This document shows, piece by piece, positions 18,828-28,129 of a DNA stretch of 34,423 nt. The notes beneath the pieces are model-generated. The model ran no database searches and was not told the origin of the DNA. It saw only the letters and a program-made list of their open reading frames with translations. A program made the translations under genes and the position numbers. Source of the DNA: an uncultured Alphaproteobacteria bacterium (lineage in GTDB: Bacteria; Pseudomonadota; Alphaproteobacteria; Caulobacterales; Caulobacteraceae); contig CAIYZB010000261.1 of the NCBI GenBank assembly GCA_903930545.1, positions 1 to 34,423 of the forward strand, given 5' to 3'. Every line of letters begins with the position of its first letter. Position 1 is the first letter of the stretch.

Positions 18828-20420
18828 ATGTCCTATCAAGACCACATCAATCAGATCGACCAGCTGGTCAGCACCAAGGGCGGCACCTGGGCTGCCATCA
18901 ACGGGGAGTCGGTGGCGCGCATGCGTCTGCAGAACCGCTTCCAGACCGGCCTGGACATTGCCCGCTACACGGCCGCCATCATGCGCCGCGACATGGCCGC
19001 CTATGACGCCGACTCCTCGCAGTACACCCAGTCCCTGGGTTGCTGGCACGGCTTCATCGGCCAGCAGAAGCTGATCTCCATCAAGAAGCATTTCGGCAAT
19101 ACCGACCGCCGCTACCTCTATCTGTCCGGCTGGATGGTCGCCGCCCTGCGTTCGGAATTCGGCCCCCTGCCCGACCAGTCCATGCACGAAAAGACCTCGG
19201 TCCCGGCCCTGATCAACGAGCTCTATACCTTCCTGCGCCAGGCCGATGCCCGTGAGCTGGGCGGCATGTTCCGCGACATCGACGCCGCCCGCGCCGCCGG
19301 TGACAAGGCCAAGGAAAAGGCCCTGCTGGACGCCGTCGACAACTACCAGACCCACGTCGTGCCGGTGATCGCCGACATCGATGCCGGTTTCGGCAATGCC
19401 GAAGCCACCTATCTGCTGGCCAAGAAGATGATCGAGGCCGGTGCCTGCGCCCTGCAGATCGAGAACCAGGTCTCCGACGAAAAGCAGTGCGGCCACCAGG
19501 ACGGCAAGGTCACCGTGCCGCACGAGGACTTCCTCGCCAAGGTCCGCGCCTGCCGCTACGCCTTCCTCGAGCTGGGCGTTGAAGATGGCGTCATCGTCAC
19601 CCGCACCGACTCCCTCGGCGCCGGCCTGACCAAGCAGATCGCCGTCAGCCACACCCCTGGCGATCTGGGGGACCAATACAACAGCTTCCTCGACTGCGAA
19701 GAAATCACCGACCTGAACGGTCTGAACGGCGACGTGATCCTGAACCGCAACGGCAAGCTGCTGCGTCCGAAGCGTCTGCCCTCCAACCTGTTCCAGTTCC
19801 GCGAAGGCACGGGCGAGGATCGCTGCGTTCTCGACAGCATCACCTCCCTGCAGAACGATGCCGACCTGCTCTGGATCGAGACCGAAAAGCCCCACGTCGA
19901 GCAGATCGCCGGCATGATGGACCGCGTCCGCGAGGTCATCCCCAATGCCAAGCTGGTCTATAACAACTCGCCGTCCTTCAACTGGACCCTGAACTTCCGC
20001 CAGCAGGTCTTCGACCTCTACAAGGCGGCCGGCAAGGACGTCTCGGCCTATGACCGCGCGGGCCTGATGAGCGTGGACTATGACGGCACGGAACTGGCCA
20101 TCGAGGCGGACGAAAAGATCCGCACCTTCCAGGCCGATGGTGCCAAGCGCGCCGGCATCTTCCACCACCTGATCACCCTGCCGACCTATCACACGGCCGC
20201 CCTGTCCACGGACAACCTGGCCAAGGAATACTTCGGCACCCAGGGCATGCTGGGCTATGTGCTCAACGTCCAGCGTCAGGAAATCCGCCAGGGTATCGCC
20301 TGCGTGAAGCACCAGAACATGTCCGGCTCGGACATCGGTGACGATCACAAGGAATACTTCGCCGGTGAAGCGGCCCTGAAGGCCGGCGGCGCTCACAACA
20401 CCATGAACCAGTTCTCCTGA
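18828..20420 (+). CDS. aceA: Isocitrate lyase (long, Pseudomonas-type, ~530 aa)
   Basis: VVPVIADIDAGFGNAEATYLLAKKMIEAGACALQIENQVSDEKQCGHQDGKVTVPHEDFLAKVRACRYAFLELGVEDGVIVTRTDSLGAGLTKQIAV. Confidence 0.96.
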   Translation: MSYQDHINQIDQLVSTKGGTWAAINGESVARMRLQNRFQTGLDIARYTAAIMRRDMAAYDADSSQYTQSLGCWHGFIGQQKLISIKKHFGNTDRRYLYLSGWMVAALRSEFGPLPDQSMHEKTSVPALINELYTFLRQADARELGGMFRDIDAARAAGDKAKEKALLDAVDNYQTHVVPVIADIDAGFGNAEATYLLAKKMIEAGACALQIENQVSDEKQCGHQDGKVTVPHEDFLAKVRACRYAFLELGVEDGVIVTRTDSLGAGLTKQIAVSHTPGDLGDQYNSFLDCEEITDLNGLNGDVILNRNGKLLRPKRLPSNLFQFREGTGEDRCVLDSITSLQNDADLLWIETEKPHVEQIAGMMDRVREVIPNAKLVYNNSPSFNWTLNFRQQVFDLYKAAGKDVSAYDRAGLMSVDYDGTELAIEADEKIRTFQADGAKRAGIFHHLITLPTYHTAALSTDNLAKEYFGTQGMLGYVLNVQRQEIRQGIACVKHQNMSGSDIGDDHKEYFAGEAALKAGGAHNTMNQFS

Positions 20421-20448
20421 TCCCGGTTCATCACTGACAGATCGGGAG

Positions 20449-20478
20449 CGGCCCGGGGCACCTCCCCCGGGCCGTTTT
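20449..20478 (+). terminator. Rho-independent terminator of aceA
   Basis: CGGCCCGGGG-cacctc-CCCCGGGCCG stem with TTTT immediately 3', 28 bp after the aceA stop. Confidence 0.85.
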
Positions 20479-20518
20479 CATATGGGCTTGGCAACCCGAT
20501 CTGGGCTAGGCAGGGCCC

Positions 20519-22297
20519 ATGGGTGCCCTGCATAAATCCCTCGACCCGGCCCTCGTCAGCCATTTGAGGCGCGCCCTCGGCCTTGAGGGGCTGGTGGAAT
20601 CCCTGGCGCCGGGCGCCCCATCTGCAGCGGCGGCGGCATCAGGCTTTCAATGGGTCGCACCTCTGGGCCAGGCACCCTCCCCAGACCAGTCCAAGGCCTC
20701 AGTTCTCTACTGGCTGGACTCCCACTGGATAGATTCCGCCGGGTCTGCCCCACCGGGCCCTTGTCCCGTGCTGGATGAGCTGACCCGGATCGGGCCCCTC
20801 AATAACCAGTCCGTTCTGGTCATCGACGATGCCCGGTTCTTCCTGACCGCTACTCCCAAAGGCGCAGCCCGAGATCACTGGCCCGACATCCTGGACCTGA
20901 CCCAGGCCCTTGCCGCGATCGGCCCGAACCATCGGCAGTGGATCATAAATGACGTGGTCATCCTGGCACCGACCTCGGTCACCGGGCTGGTGCGGGAATA
21001 TGATCAGAGGCTGGGTCTCAATCTCGTCCGGACAATCAGACTGGCAAAGATCGGAAGCCGGCATCAGGCCAACCGCCGGTTTGTCGAGCAGCTCCGTCAG
21101 CAGGGCCGCGCAGGATTCAACGCCGCCTTCCAGGCCTCCCGCAGGCCGGAGACCATATTCTCCTACCACCTGGGGCGGATGGACATTCGTCGTGTCCTGG
21201 ACATCGGGGCCAATAGCGGCCAGTTCTGCGAGACCTTGAGGGGGATGGGCTATGGCGGGGAAATCCTGTCGGTCGAACCCCAGGCCAAGGCCCACGAAGC
21301 CCTGTTGGAGGCAACGCGGAAGGACGACCTCTGGTGTGCCCTTCCCCGTCAGGCGACGGGGGCCGTTCGCGGCTTTGTGGATCTCAATATCTCCGAAAAC
21401 AGCGTCAGCTCCTCCCTGCGTCCGGTCCATGCCAACCACATCAAGGCCGAGCCGACCACGGCCCAGGTTCGCAAGGAGCGGGTGTTTGCGAGCCGGTCCG
21501 GGGATCTGCTCAAGGGCCACCTCATGGCGGGTATAGAGGCTCTGAAGATCGATGTTCAGGGCTTCGAGGATCAGGTTCTGGAGGGCTATCGCCCGTGGCT
21601 GAGTACCGTCAGGCTGCTGCTGGTCGAGCTGTCCATGGTGGAATGCTACGAAGGCGCGCCCGACCTTTTCACCCTGGATCGCCGCATTGTCGATGAGTTC
21701 GGCTTTAGCCGGATCTCCCTGGAACCGGCCTATTATGACGACGTGACGGGGGTGGTTCAGCAATATGACGGGATCTATTACCGCCCCGCCCTGATGCCCG
21801 CCCCTCGAGCCGCACGACAGCTGGCCAACAGACTTTCATCGGGCAAGCTGCTGACCCTGATTCAGGAGGCCCAGCCGGGCAGAGCCCTGATCCTGGGCAA
21901 GGAATCCGGCATGGACGCCCTGGATGGTCTTGGCCCGGCCGACTGGCTGACAGGCCTTCAGTCCTTTGGGGAGATGGTCATGCGGCTGCCACCCGAGCTG
22001 GTCGATGACCTGAAGGGACAGTCAGACCTGCTGGAAGGCTTTGACCTCGATGAACCTGGCTGGGACCTGGGTCTGGCCCTGATCGCAGTCGCCAGGGGCT
22101 TTGTCTTCAAACGGCTCGGCGCGAAAGCCGCCCCCTCGACGACGGGCGAGGAAGCCGGGACGGCGGCCCTGAAAAGACTTCTGGATCGTCTCGCCTCAGA
22201 CCCTGCCGGACATTGCCCGGACCTGATCCAGGATCTGGCAGATCAGTCCGCATCGTCTGACCTTGACCATGCCGCCGTGCTGAGCAGGCTCGGCTAG
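20519..22297 (+). CDS. FkbM-family methyltransferase with N-terminal partial methyltransferase-like domain
   Basis: FkbM core RRVLDIGANSGQFCETLRGMGYGGEILSVEPQ...IEALKIDVQGFEDQVLEGY...LLLVELSMVECYEGA; N-terminal VLYWLDSHW...CPVLDELTRI...SVLVIDDARFFL. Confidence 0.82.
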   Translation: MGALHKSLDPALVSHLRRALGLEGLVESLAPGAPSAAAAASGFQWVAPLGQAPSPDQSKASVLYWLDSHWIDSAGSAPPGPCPVLDELTRIGPLNNQSVLVIDDARFFLTATPKGAARDHWPDILDLTQALAAIGPNHRQWIINDVVILAPTSVTGLVREYDQRLGLNLVRTIRLAKIGSRHQANRRFVEQLRQQGRAGFNAAFQASRRPETIFSYHLGRMDIRRVLDIGANSGQFCETLRGMGYGGEILSVEPQAKAHEALLEATRKDDLWCALPRQATGAVRGFVDLNISENSVSSSLRPVHANHIKAEPTTAQVRKERVFASRSGDLLKGHLMAGIEALKIDVQGFEDQVLEGYRPWLSTVRLLLVELSMVECYEGAPDLFTLDRRIVDEFGFSRISLEPAYYDDVTGVVQQYDGIYYRPALMPAPRAARQLANRLSSGKLLTLIQEAQPGRALILGKESGMDALDGLGPADWLTGLQSFGEMVMRLPPELVDDLKGQSDLLEGFDLDEPGWDLGLALIAVARGFVFKRLGAKAAPSTTGEEAGTAALKRLLDRLASDPAGHCPDLIQDLADQSASSDLDHAAVLSRLG

Positions 22298-22332
22298 GGC
22301 ACGACCGGAAACTGTCCCCAGCGGCCGGTGCC

Positions 22333-22346
22333 TTGATCCGCATCAA
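22333..22346. promoter_or_regulatory. FNR/FixK/Anr-type box upstream of cytochrome c
   Basis: TTGATCCGCATCAA matches TTGAT-N4-ATCAA exactly; 88 nt between box and cytochrome c ATG. Confidence 0.7.
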
Positions 22347-22434
22347 GGCCCCAGAATTGACGGCCATTATGGGAGCTCAGGCTTGCAAAGATCCCCGATC
22401 GGCGAGAGGGGTGTGGCCCTGATCGGAGACGTCC

Positions 22435-22806
22435 ATGTCCAAGCTTTTCGCGACCGCACTGACACTGGCCATCCTGGCCTCAACCCCCGCCCTGGCCTCC
22501 GAAAACGAGGTAGGCGAGAAGCTCTTCCTGCAGTGCAAGACATGCCACACCCTCAAGGCTGGTCAGCCCAATGGCGTGGGACCCAACCTCCATGGGGTCA
22601 TAGGGGCCAAGGCTGGCAGCCATGCGGGCTTCAAGTATTCGCCCCAACTCAAGGCCTCTGGCCTGGTCTGGAATGACGCCACCCTCGATTCCTGGATCGC
22701 CAACCCGCGCCTGAAGGTAAAGGGCACCCGGATGGTATTCATCGGCATACCGGATGCCGCCAAGCGCAAGGCCCTGATCGCCTACCTCAAGCACGCCACG
22801 AAATAG
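22435..22806 (+). CDS. Periplasmic class I c-type cytochrome
   Basis: Signal peptide MSKLFATALTLAILASTPALA, heme motif CKTCH, GPNLHGVIGAKAG, axial Met region KGTRMVFIGIPDAAKRKALIAYLK. Confidence 0.92.
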   Translation: MSKLFATALTLAILASTPALASENEVGEKLFLQCKTCHTLKAGQPNGVGPNLHGVIGAKAGSHAGFKYSPQLKASGLVWNDATLDSWIANPRLKVKGTRMVFIGIPDAAKRKALIAYLKHATK

Positions 22807-22812
22807 GACGCC

Positions 22813-24186
22813 TCAGCCCTCGGCGGCCATATAGGCGTCGAGGGTCTCGTGGAAGTGGCGGATGCGGCTCTCCTGATAGCGGGCCAGGGTGACCCCGGGC
22901 TTCCTTGAGGTCCGCAGCCCCTTCTGGATGCGCTTGAGGTTCTCCGTGTCCTGATCTGCCACCATGGCCGCGGAACCCAGCTCGGCCGCCATGGACCAGG
23001 GCTCTTCCAGGCCCAGCCAGGTCATGGCCGCCGGTGCCGGGTGACTGCCGTCCGGGCGCTTGGAAAACAGCAGCATGATTTCCATGATGCACTTTTCCGG
23101 ATCGTCCCCCAGGGGCCGGAACCGGTAGGTGATGGGCAGGGCCTGACCGCCCCAGGGCACCATGTTCGGGAACAGGAGATATTCGATCAGGTCGAGGGAT
23201 TCTGAGTCCGACAGGGCGGAAAGATCACGCCCTGAAGCCCGGCCGATCTTTTCCCGCGCCCTCTGGGCCAGCTTGGCCCGGGCCGTGCCCTCCTCATCTG
23301 CAACAATGGGGGCCCCGGAATAGAAGGGCACGTCACGTCGGATGTGCCGGATCGTCACCTCGGGATCGAGGTCCGCCTGGCTTGGGCTGGGCACGCCCTG
23401 GACGCTGATCATCCGGTTGACGTGTCGCACGCCTGGCCAGACGTCATACTGGGTGTTCTCGTCGCCGTAATAGCCGAGCACCTGAGGGTGGGCGAAAGGA
23501 ACATGGTAGCTTTCGATGAAGGCTTCCATGGCCAGCTTCCAGTTGCAGGGCATGATCTTGGCGACATGGGCGGCCTTGTAGCGATCCTCCAGGGCAAAGG
23601 CCTTGAAGTGCTCCGGCAGAATTTCGAGATAGGTCTCGAGGGGCTCGCAGGCCGGGTCAAAATTGACGAAGACGAAGCCACCCCACAGACCGACCTTGGC
23701 TTCCGGCAGGCAGAAATCCTTGCGGTCGAGATTGGGAAAATCCCATTCGCCGGGAACGTGGATAAGCTTGCCAGCCAGGTCCCATGTAAAGCCGTGGAAG
23801 GGGCAACGGAACTGTTTGACACTGCCGGCCTCGGTCCGCAGCTGGGTGCCGCGGTGCAGACAGGAATTGATATAGGCCCGGACCTCGTCGGGGCCGGAGC
23901 GGACCACGATCAGGGAGTCGTGGACGATCTCGTAGACCACATGGTCGCCGACCTCCGGGATCTCCTCCAGACGGCAGGCCAGCTGCCAGGTCTTGCGCCA
24001 GACCTTCTCGACCTCCCGGTCATGCCAGGCCTTGGAGAAATAGCGCTGAATGCTGACATCACCGTGCCCCAGGTGCTCCGCCGGGGACTCCGCCAACATG
24101 ACTGCCGGCGCCGGGTTGACGTCCCCTGCCAGAACCTCTTGCACCGAGGGGCCAGGACGCCCCTGAATCACGGTTCTCGTTGCCAT
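22813..24186 (-). CDS. Rieske [2Fe-2S] aromatic-ring-hydroxylating oxygenase, alpha-subunit type
   Basis: Rieske CLHRGTQLRTEAGSVKQFRCPFHGFTWDL; catalytic iron motif ESYHVPFAHP. Confidence 0.92.
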   Translation of the reverse strand: MATRTVIQGRPGPSVQEVLAGDVNPAPAVMLAESPAEHLGHGDVSIQRYFSKAWHDREVEKVWRKTWQLACRLEEIPEVGDHVVYEIVHDSLIVVRSGPDEVRAYINSCLHRGTQLRTEAGSVKQFRCPFHGFTWDLAGKLIHVPGEWDFPNLDRKDFCLPEAKVGLWGGFVFVNFDPACEPLETYLEILPEHFKAFALEDRYKAAHVAKIMPCNWKLAMEAFIESYHVPFAHPQVLGYYGDENTQYDVWPGVRHVNRMISVQGVPSPSQADLDPEVTIRHIRRDVPFYSGAPIVADEEGTARAKLAQRAREKIGRASGRDLSALSDSESLDLIEYLLFPNMVPWGGQALPITYRFRPLGDDPEKCIMEIMLLFSKRPDGSHPAPAAMTWLGLEEPWSMAAELGSAAMVADQDTENLKRIQKGLRTSRKPGVTLARYQESRIRHFHETLDAYMAAEG

Positions 24187-24202
24187 ACCCGCCTCCCGCA
24201 GT

Positions 24203-24217
24203 CGGACCACCGGTCCG
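24203..24217. promoter_or_regulatory. Perfect inverted repeat in Rieske oxygenase leader; TetR-like candidate operator
   Basis: CGGACC-ACC-GGTCCG, 16 bp upstream of the ATG. Confidence 0.4.
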
Positions 24218-24334
24218 CATGGTTGCCTCAGGATCAAATGGGTTTCATACAGACTATCACTATGCAATCGAAAACTGGCCCCTCGCTGGTAGGGGCCGAT
24301 TGTCGTTCCACGACTCCATTCAGGGATTTTCCAA

Positions 24335-24811
24335 ATGACTTCAGTGCATTCTACCCTCGATAGTCGTCACCTCATGACCCTGACCCTGGCGGTCGACTTT
24401 GCCGCCACCCTCGGAATCGGGGCCATGGCCCAGGGCCGCCGACGGATCGCCCCGATTACAGGTGGCCAGTTTTCGGGGAACCGGCTCGCTGGAAGTGTCC
24501 TGCCCGGCGGGGCCGACTGGGTCATCTATCGCCCCGACGGTGCCATGGCGATCGACGTCCGCATCACCCTGAAAACAGACGACGATGCCTTGATTTATTG
24601 CACCTATCAGGGCCTCTTCAAGGCCGAGGCAGAGCCCATGACCCGGTTCATGCGTGGCGAGATGCTTGGCGAAGACGAGTACAGGATCCGGACGATCGTG
24701 AAATTTGAGACCGGTGCACCCAAGTATCAGTGGCTTAATGACACTCTCGCCATAGGGCTGGGACAGCAAACTGCAACCGGCCCCATCTACAGGATCCACG
24801 AGGTGCTATAA
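24335..24811 (+). CDS. DUF3237 domain protein
   Basis: LAVDFAATLGIGAMAQGRRRIAPITGGQFSGNRLAGSVLPGGADWVIYRPDGAMAIDVRITLKTDDDALIYCTYQG. Confidence 0.85.
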   Translation: MTSVHSTLDSRHLMTLTLAVDFAATLGIGAMAQGRRRIAPITGGQFSGNRLAGSVLPGGADWVIYRPDGAMAIDVRITLKTDDDALIYCTYQGLFKAEAEPMTRFMRGEMLGEDEYRIRTIVKFETGAPKYQWLNDTLAIGLGQQTATGPIYRIHEVL

Positions 24812-24851
24812 GGGCTGGGCATAACCGACCCGACAAACCCACCATGGTCCC

Positions 24852-25787
24852 ATGACCCGATCCGGCCTGCCCCCCGCAGATGTCCTGGCCATCAATGCCG
24901 TACTGGTCGCATCGCGCCAGGCGGCCGATGCCATATGTGATCGCTGGTCTCTCGCCATCGTGCTGTCGGCCCTGCAGGGTGCCCGTAGATTCAATGATCT
25001 GGCGCGCAGCACCGGCATGGCGACCCGCCTGCTGACAGATCGTCTCAGGACCCTGGAAGCCTCGGGGATACTGCTGCGCATTCCCTATTCGATCCGGCCC
25101 CTGAGGCACGAGTACCGCCTGACCAATATGGGCGAGCAGTTACAGGACGTGATCCTGCAGATGGCCCGGTGGGAAACCGGCCAGGGCAACGCCCCCAGTC
25201 TCCGACATCTGAGCTGTGGGTCGCCCCTGGTCCCCCGACTGACCTGCCGGAGTTGCGGAGATGAGGTGAGTGCCCGGGATATCGACCTGAAGACCAGCCC
25301 CGGTCAGCTCCGCCGCATGCCGGACAAGAAGACCAGCCACCGGCGAACCACCCTGGAGGTGGACAGCCAGAGCCCGGGCCTGAATGCCTATCGCACCAGC
25401 CTGGCCATCTTCGGCGACAAATGGGGCATTGAGATCCTGCTCTGTGCCTTTTTCCGCATCCGCCGGTTTGGAGACTTCCGAGCCCTGACCGGCATTGCTG
25501 CCAACATCCTGTCGGATCGGTTGGAGCGATTGGTTGCCGCCGGGGTCCTGGCAAAGCAGGGGGACACCCCCCAGGGGGGTTACCGCCTCACCGCGGCGGG
25601 TCTGGACCTCTATGGCATCATCGTCGAGATACAGGCCTGGGCGGATGCCTGGCTGCCTGACCGGTACCATTCGCCGGTCAAGCTGATCCACAGGGGATGC
25701 GGGCAGGAATTCCGCCCCCGCACGGTCTGTCGGGAGTGTGGAACCGCCCCTGGACCGGGAAGTCTGGGCTTCCCGGCCGCGGGCTGA
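24852..25787 (+). CDS. Tandem-domain HxlR-family winged-helix transcriptional regulator
   Basis: Two HxlR modules: ICDRWSLAIVLSALQGARRFNDLARSTGMATRLLTDRLRTLEASGIL and FGDKWGIEILLCAFFRIRRFGDFRALTGIAANILSDRLERLVAAGVL; each followed by a Cys cluster with CxxC. Confidence 0.85.
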   Translation: MTRSGLPPADVLAINAVLVASRQAADAICDRWSLAIVLSALQGARRFNDLARSTGMATRLLTDRLRTLEASGILLRIPYSIRPLRHEYRLTNMGEQLQDVILQMARWETGQGNAPSLRHLSCGSPLVPRLTCRSCGDEVSARDIDLKTSPGQLRRMPDKKTSHRRTTLEVDSQSPGLNAYRTSLAIFGDKWGIEILLCAFFRIRRFGDFRALTGIAANILSDRLERLVAAGVLAKQGDTPQGGYRLTAAGLDLYGIIVEIQAWADAWLPDRYHSPVKLIHRGCGQEFRPRTVCRECGTAPGPGSLGFPAAG

Positions 25788-25795
25788 GGTTTCCC

Positions 25796-27994
25796 CTAGG
25801 CCGCCGTCTCCATGCCGGTATCGTCGGTCCGGAACTGGTCGATAAGCCGTGACAGGGCATTGGCCTCCCCGGCCAGGCCATGACTGGCCGCGGTGGACTC
25901 CTCCACCATTGCGGCGTTCTGCTGGGTCACCTGGTCCATCTGGTTGACGGCGATGTTGACCTCCTGCAGGCCGGTGGCCTGTTCATGGGCAGAGGCAGCG
26001 ATCTCGCCCACCAGGGTGTTGATCTCGCTGACGTCGGTCATGATGCGGTCGAGGGCGACCCCGGTGGCCCCCACCAGATCAACGCCGGAGCGGACCTGCT
26101 GGGCTGAGGCATTGATGAGGCCCTTGATCTCCTTGGCCGCCTCGGCGGACCTCTGGGCCAGGGCGCGGACCTCAGAAGCGACGACCGCAAAGCCCTTGCC
26201 GCTCTCCCCAGCCCGCGCCGCCTCGACCCCGGCATTGAGGGCAAGCAGATTGGTCTGGAAGGCGATCTCGTCGATGACGCCGATGATCTGGCCGATCTGG
26301 ACCGAGGAGGCCTCGATGGCCCCCATGGCGGTGACGGCGTTGCGCACGACTTCCCCGCTTTCCTCGGCCCCGTGGCGAGCCCGGGTCACGAGTTCGCGGG
26401 CCTGACGGGCGCTGTCGGCAGTACGTTTGACCGTCGCGGTGATCTCTTCCAGGGCTGCGGCGGTTTCTTCCAGGCTGGCGGCCTGCTGCTCGGTGCGGCG
26501 GGCAAGGTCGTCAGCGGCCTGGCTGATCTCGCCTGCGCCGGAGCGCATGCTGCGGCTGTTGCCGCTGATGATCGACATGGCATTGCTGAGCTTGGTCAGG
26601 GCGGTGTTGTAGTCCCGCTTCAGGGCCTCATATTCCGGCGGGAAGGCCTCGCGGACCTGACCGGTGAGATCACCGCCAGCGAGGCGGCCGAGAGCCGTCG
26701 CCAGGGCATTGACGACGGTCTCCTGCTTTTCGGCATTGACCATCCGCTCATGCTCGACCTGGCGGCGTTGCTGGTCGGCCGCTAGTTCGGCGGCCTCCTG
26801 ACCTGCACGCAGGGCACGGTTCTCGGCCAGGTCGTGTCGGAACTGGTCGAGGGCCCGGGCTATGGTGCCGATCTCGTCGGCGGAACCGGTTCCGGAGACG
26901 GGTCGATCATACTGGCCAGCGGAAATGGACTTGATGGCCTGGGTCACCAGACCCAGGGGCTGGGCGACAAAGGTCCGGGTTGCCACCGAAAGGGCGGCCA
27001 GGACCAGACCCATGATGATCAGCCCCCCAATCGCCAGGGCGATGGCCAGGCTGCGGGCCGGGCCTGTGATATGGCGGGAGGGGACATCCATCACAACCGC
27101 CCAGGTGCTGTTGAGACCCTTCAGCGGTGCGGGAATGATCAGGCGTTCCACCTGACCAGACTTCAGTTTCAGGTGTGGCTGGCGCAGGACCTGGCCAGCT
27201 GCCACGGCCGCCTTGACGGCTTCGGCATCGCGATCACCAAAGATCTTCATTCGCTGTGAGGCATCAGGGTGAGATACCCAGGCGGCCTGGGGCGACAGCA
27301 GCATGACATTGCCGTCACCGAAGGGACGGATGGAGGACAGGGTCTGGGACAGACCGTCAAGGGCCATGTCCAGGCCGGCCACGCCAATCAGGCGACCATT
27401 GGAATAGACGGGGAAGACGGCCGAGGTCATCAGCACAGTCTTGCCGGCCACGGTTTCCGCATAGGGCTCGACCATGGCCGGCTTGCCGGTTTTTACCGCC
27501 ACTGTGTAGTAGGGCTGCTCATATTCATCGCCCGCATCCATGGGCTGGAGGATGACCTTCCCGCCTTCCTGGACATAGTAGGGCGTGAACCTGCCTGCGG
27601 CGTCCGAACCGCTCGCTGCATTGCCGGCATAGGCGCTGCCTGCGGGGTCAAAGGCACCGGGAACCTCCATGAACCACGAGCCAAGCACCGTATCCTGAAC
27701 TGTGGCCTGGGGACGGATAAGAGCCAGGAACGTGGACCTGTCTCGCAAGCCAGCCTCATGGGCCGAACCAATCGCCAGGGCCATGGCGCGACCGGCACTT
27801 TCCACCCGCCCGATCTCGGCGGCCACCTCGCTGGAGGCCTGACTCGCAAGGGCATCGGCATTGCTGTCCGAAAGCCGCCGGACGACCCCTCCGGCATTGA
27901 TCACGACAAGGACCGAAGCCGTCAGAAGCAGGAAGCTGATGACCGCTCCGGCGGCCAGCATGAGTTTCGAGGCAAGGGAGAGGCGAGCGAGCAT
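25796..27994 (-). CDS. Methyl-accepting chemotaxis protein with dCache-like sensor domain
   Basis: N-terminal TM, Cache-like FTPYYVQ...[56 protein letters not shown], signalling tip [31 protein letters not shown]. Confidence 0.93.
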   Translation of the reverse strand: MLARLSLASKLMLAAGAVISFLLLTASVLVVINAGGVVRRLSDSNADALASQASSEVAAEIGRVESAGRAMALAIGSAHEAGLRDRSTFLALIRPQATVQDTVLGSWFMEVPGAFDPAGSAYAGNAASGSDAAGRFTPYYVQEGGKVILQPMDAGDEYEQPYYTVAVKTGKPAMVEPYAETVAGKTVLMTSAVFPVYSNGRLIGVAGLDMALDGLSQTLSSIRPFGDGNVMLLSPQAAWVSHPDASQRMKIFGDRDAEAVKAAVAAGQVLRQPHLKLKSGQVERLIIPAPLKGLNSTWAVVMDVPSRHITGPARSLAIALAIGGLIIMGLVLAALSVATRTFVAQPLGLVTQAIKSISAGQYDRPVSGTGSADEIGTIARALDQFRHDLAENRALRAGQEAAELAADQQRRQVEHERMVNAEKQETVVNALATALGRLAGGDLTGQVREAFPPEYEALKRDYNTALTKLSNAMSIISGNSRSMRSGAGEISQAADDLARRTEQQAASLEETAAALEEITATVKRTADSARQARELVTRARHGAEESGEVVRNAVTAMGAIEASSVQIGQIIGVIDEIAFQTNLLALNAGVEAARAGESGKGFAVVASEVRALAQRSAEAAKEIKGLINASAQQVRSGVDLVGATGVALDRIMTDVSEINTLVGEIAASAHEQATGLQEVNIAVNQMDQVTQQNAAMVEESTAASHGLAGEANALSRLIDQFRTDDTGMETAA

Positions 27995-28129
27995 GGCGGG
28001 TCCGCAAGAGGATGGCGTTCACCAGGCGCGGTGAGCCTTCCGCTTGGGATTGGCCTGATCGGCTTGGAATAAGGTTAATAAATTCCGTAGGTTCCGCGTC
28101 ATTTGGTCGCAGGATCGCCCATACGGGCC

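Noticed and set aside
18717-20396. 559-aa ORF antisense to aceA
   Set aside because: It is exactly codon-aligned with aceA on the opposite strand. It exists because the biased sense gene avoids TTA, CTA and TCA codons. The translation is low-complexity and matches no family I recognise.
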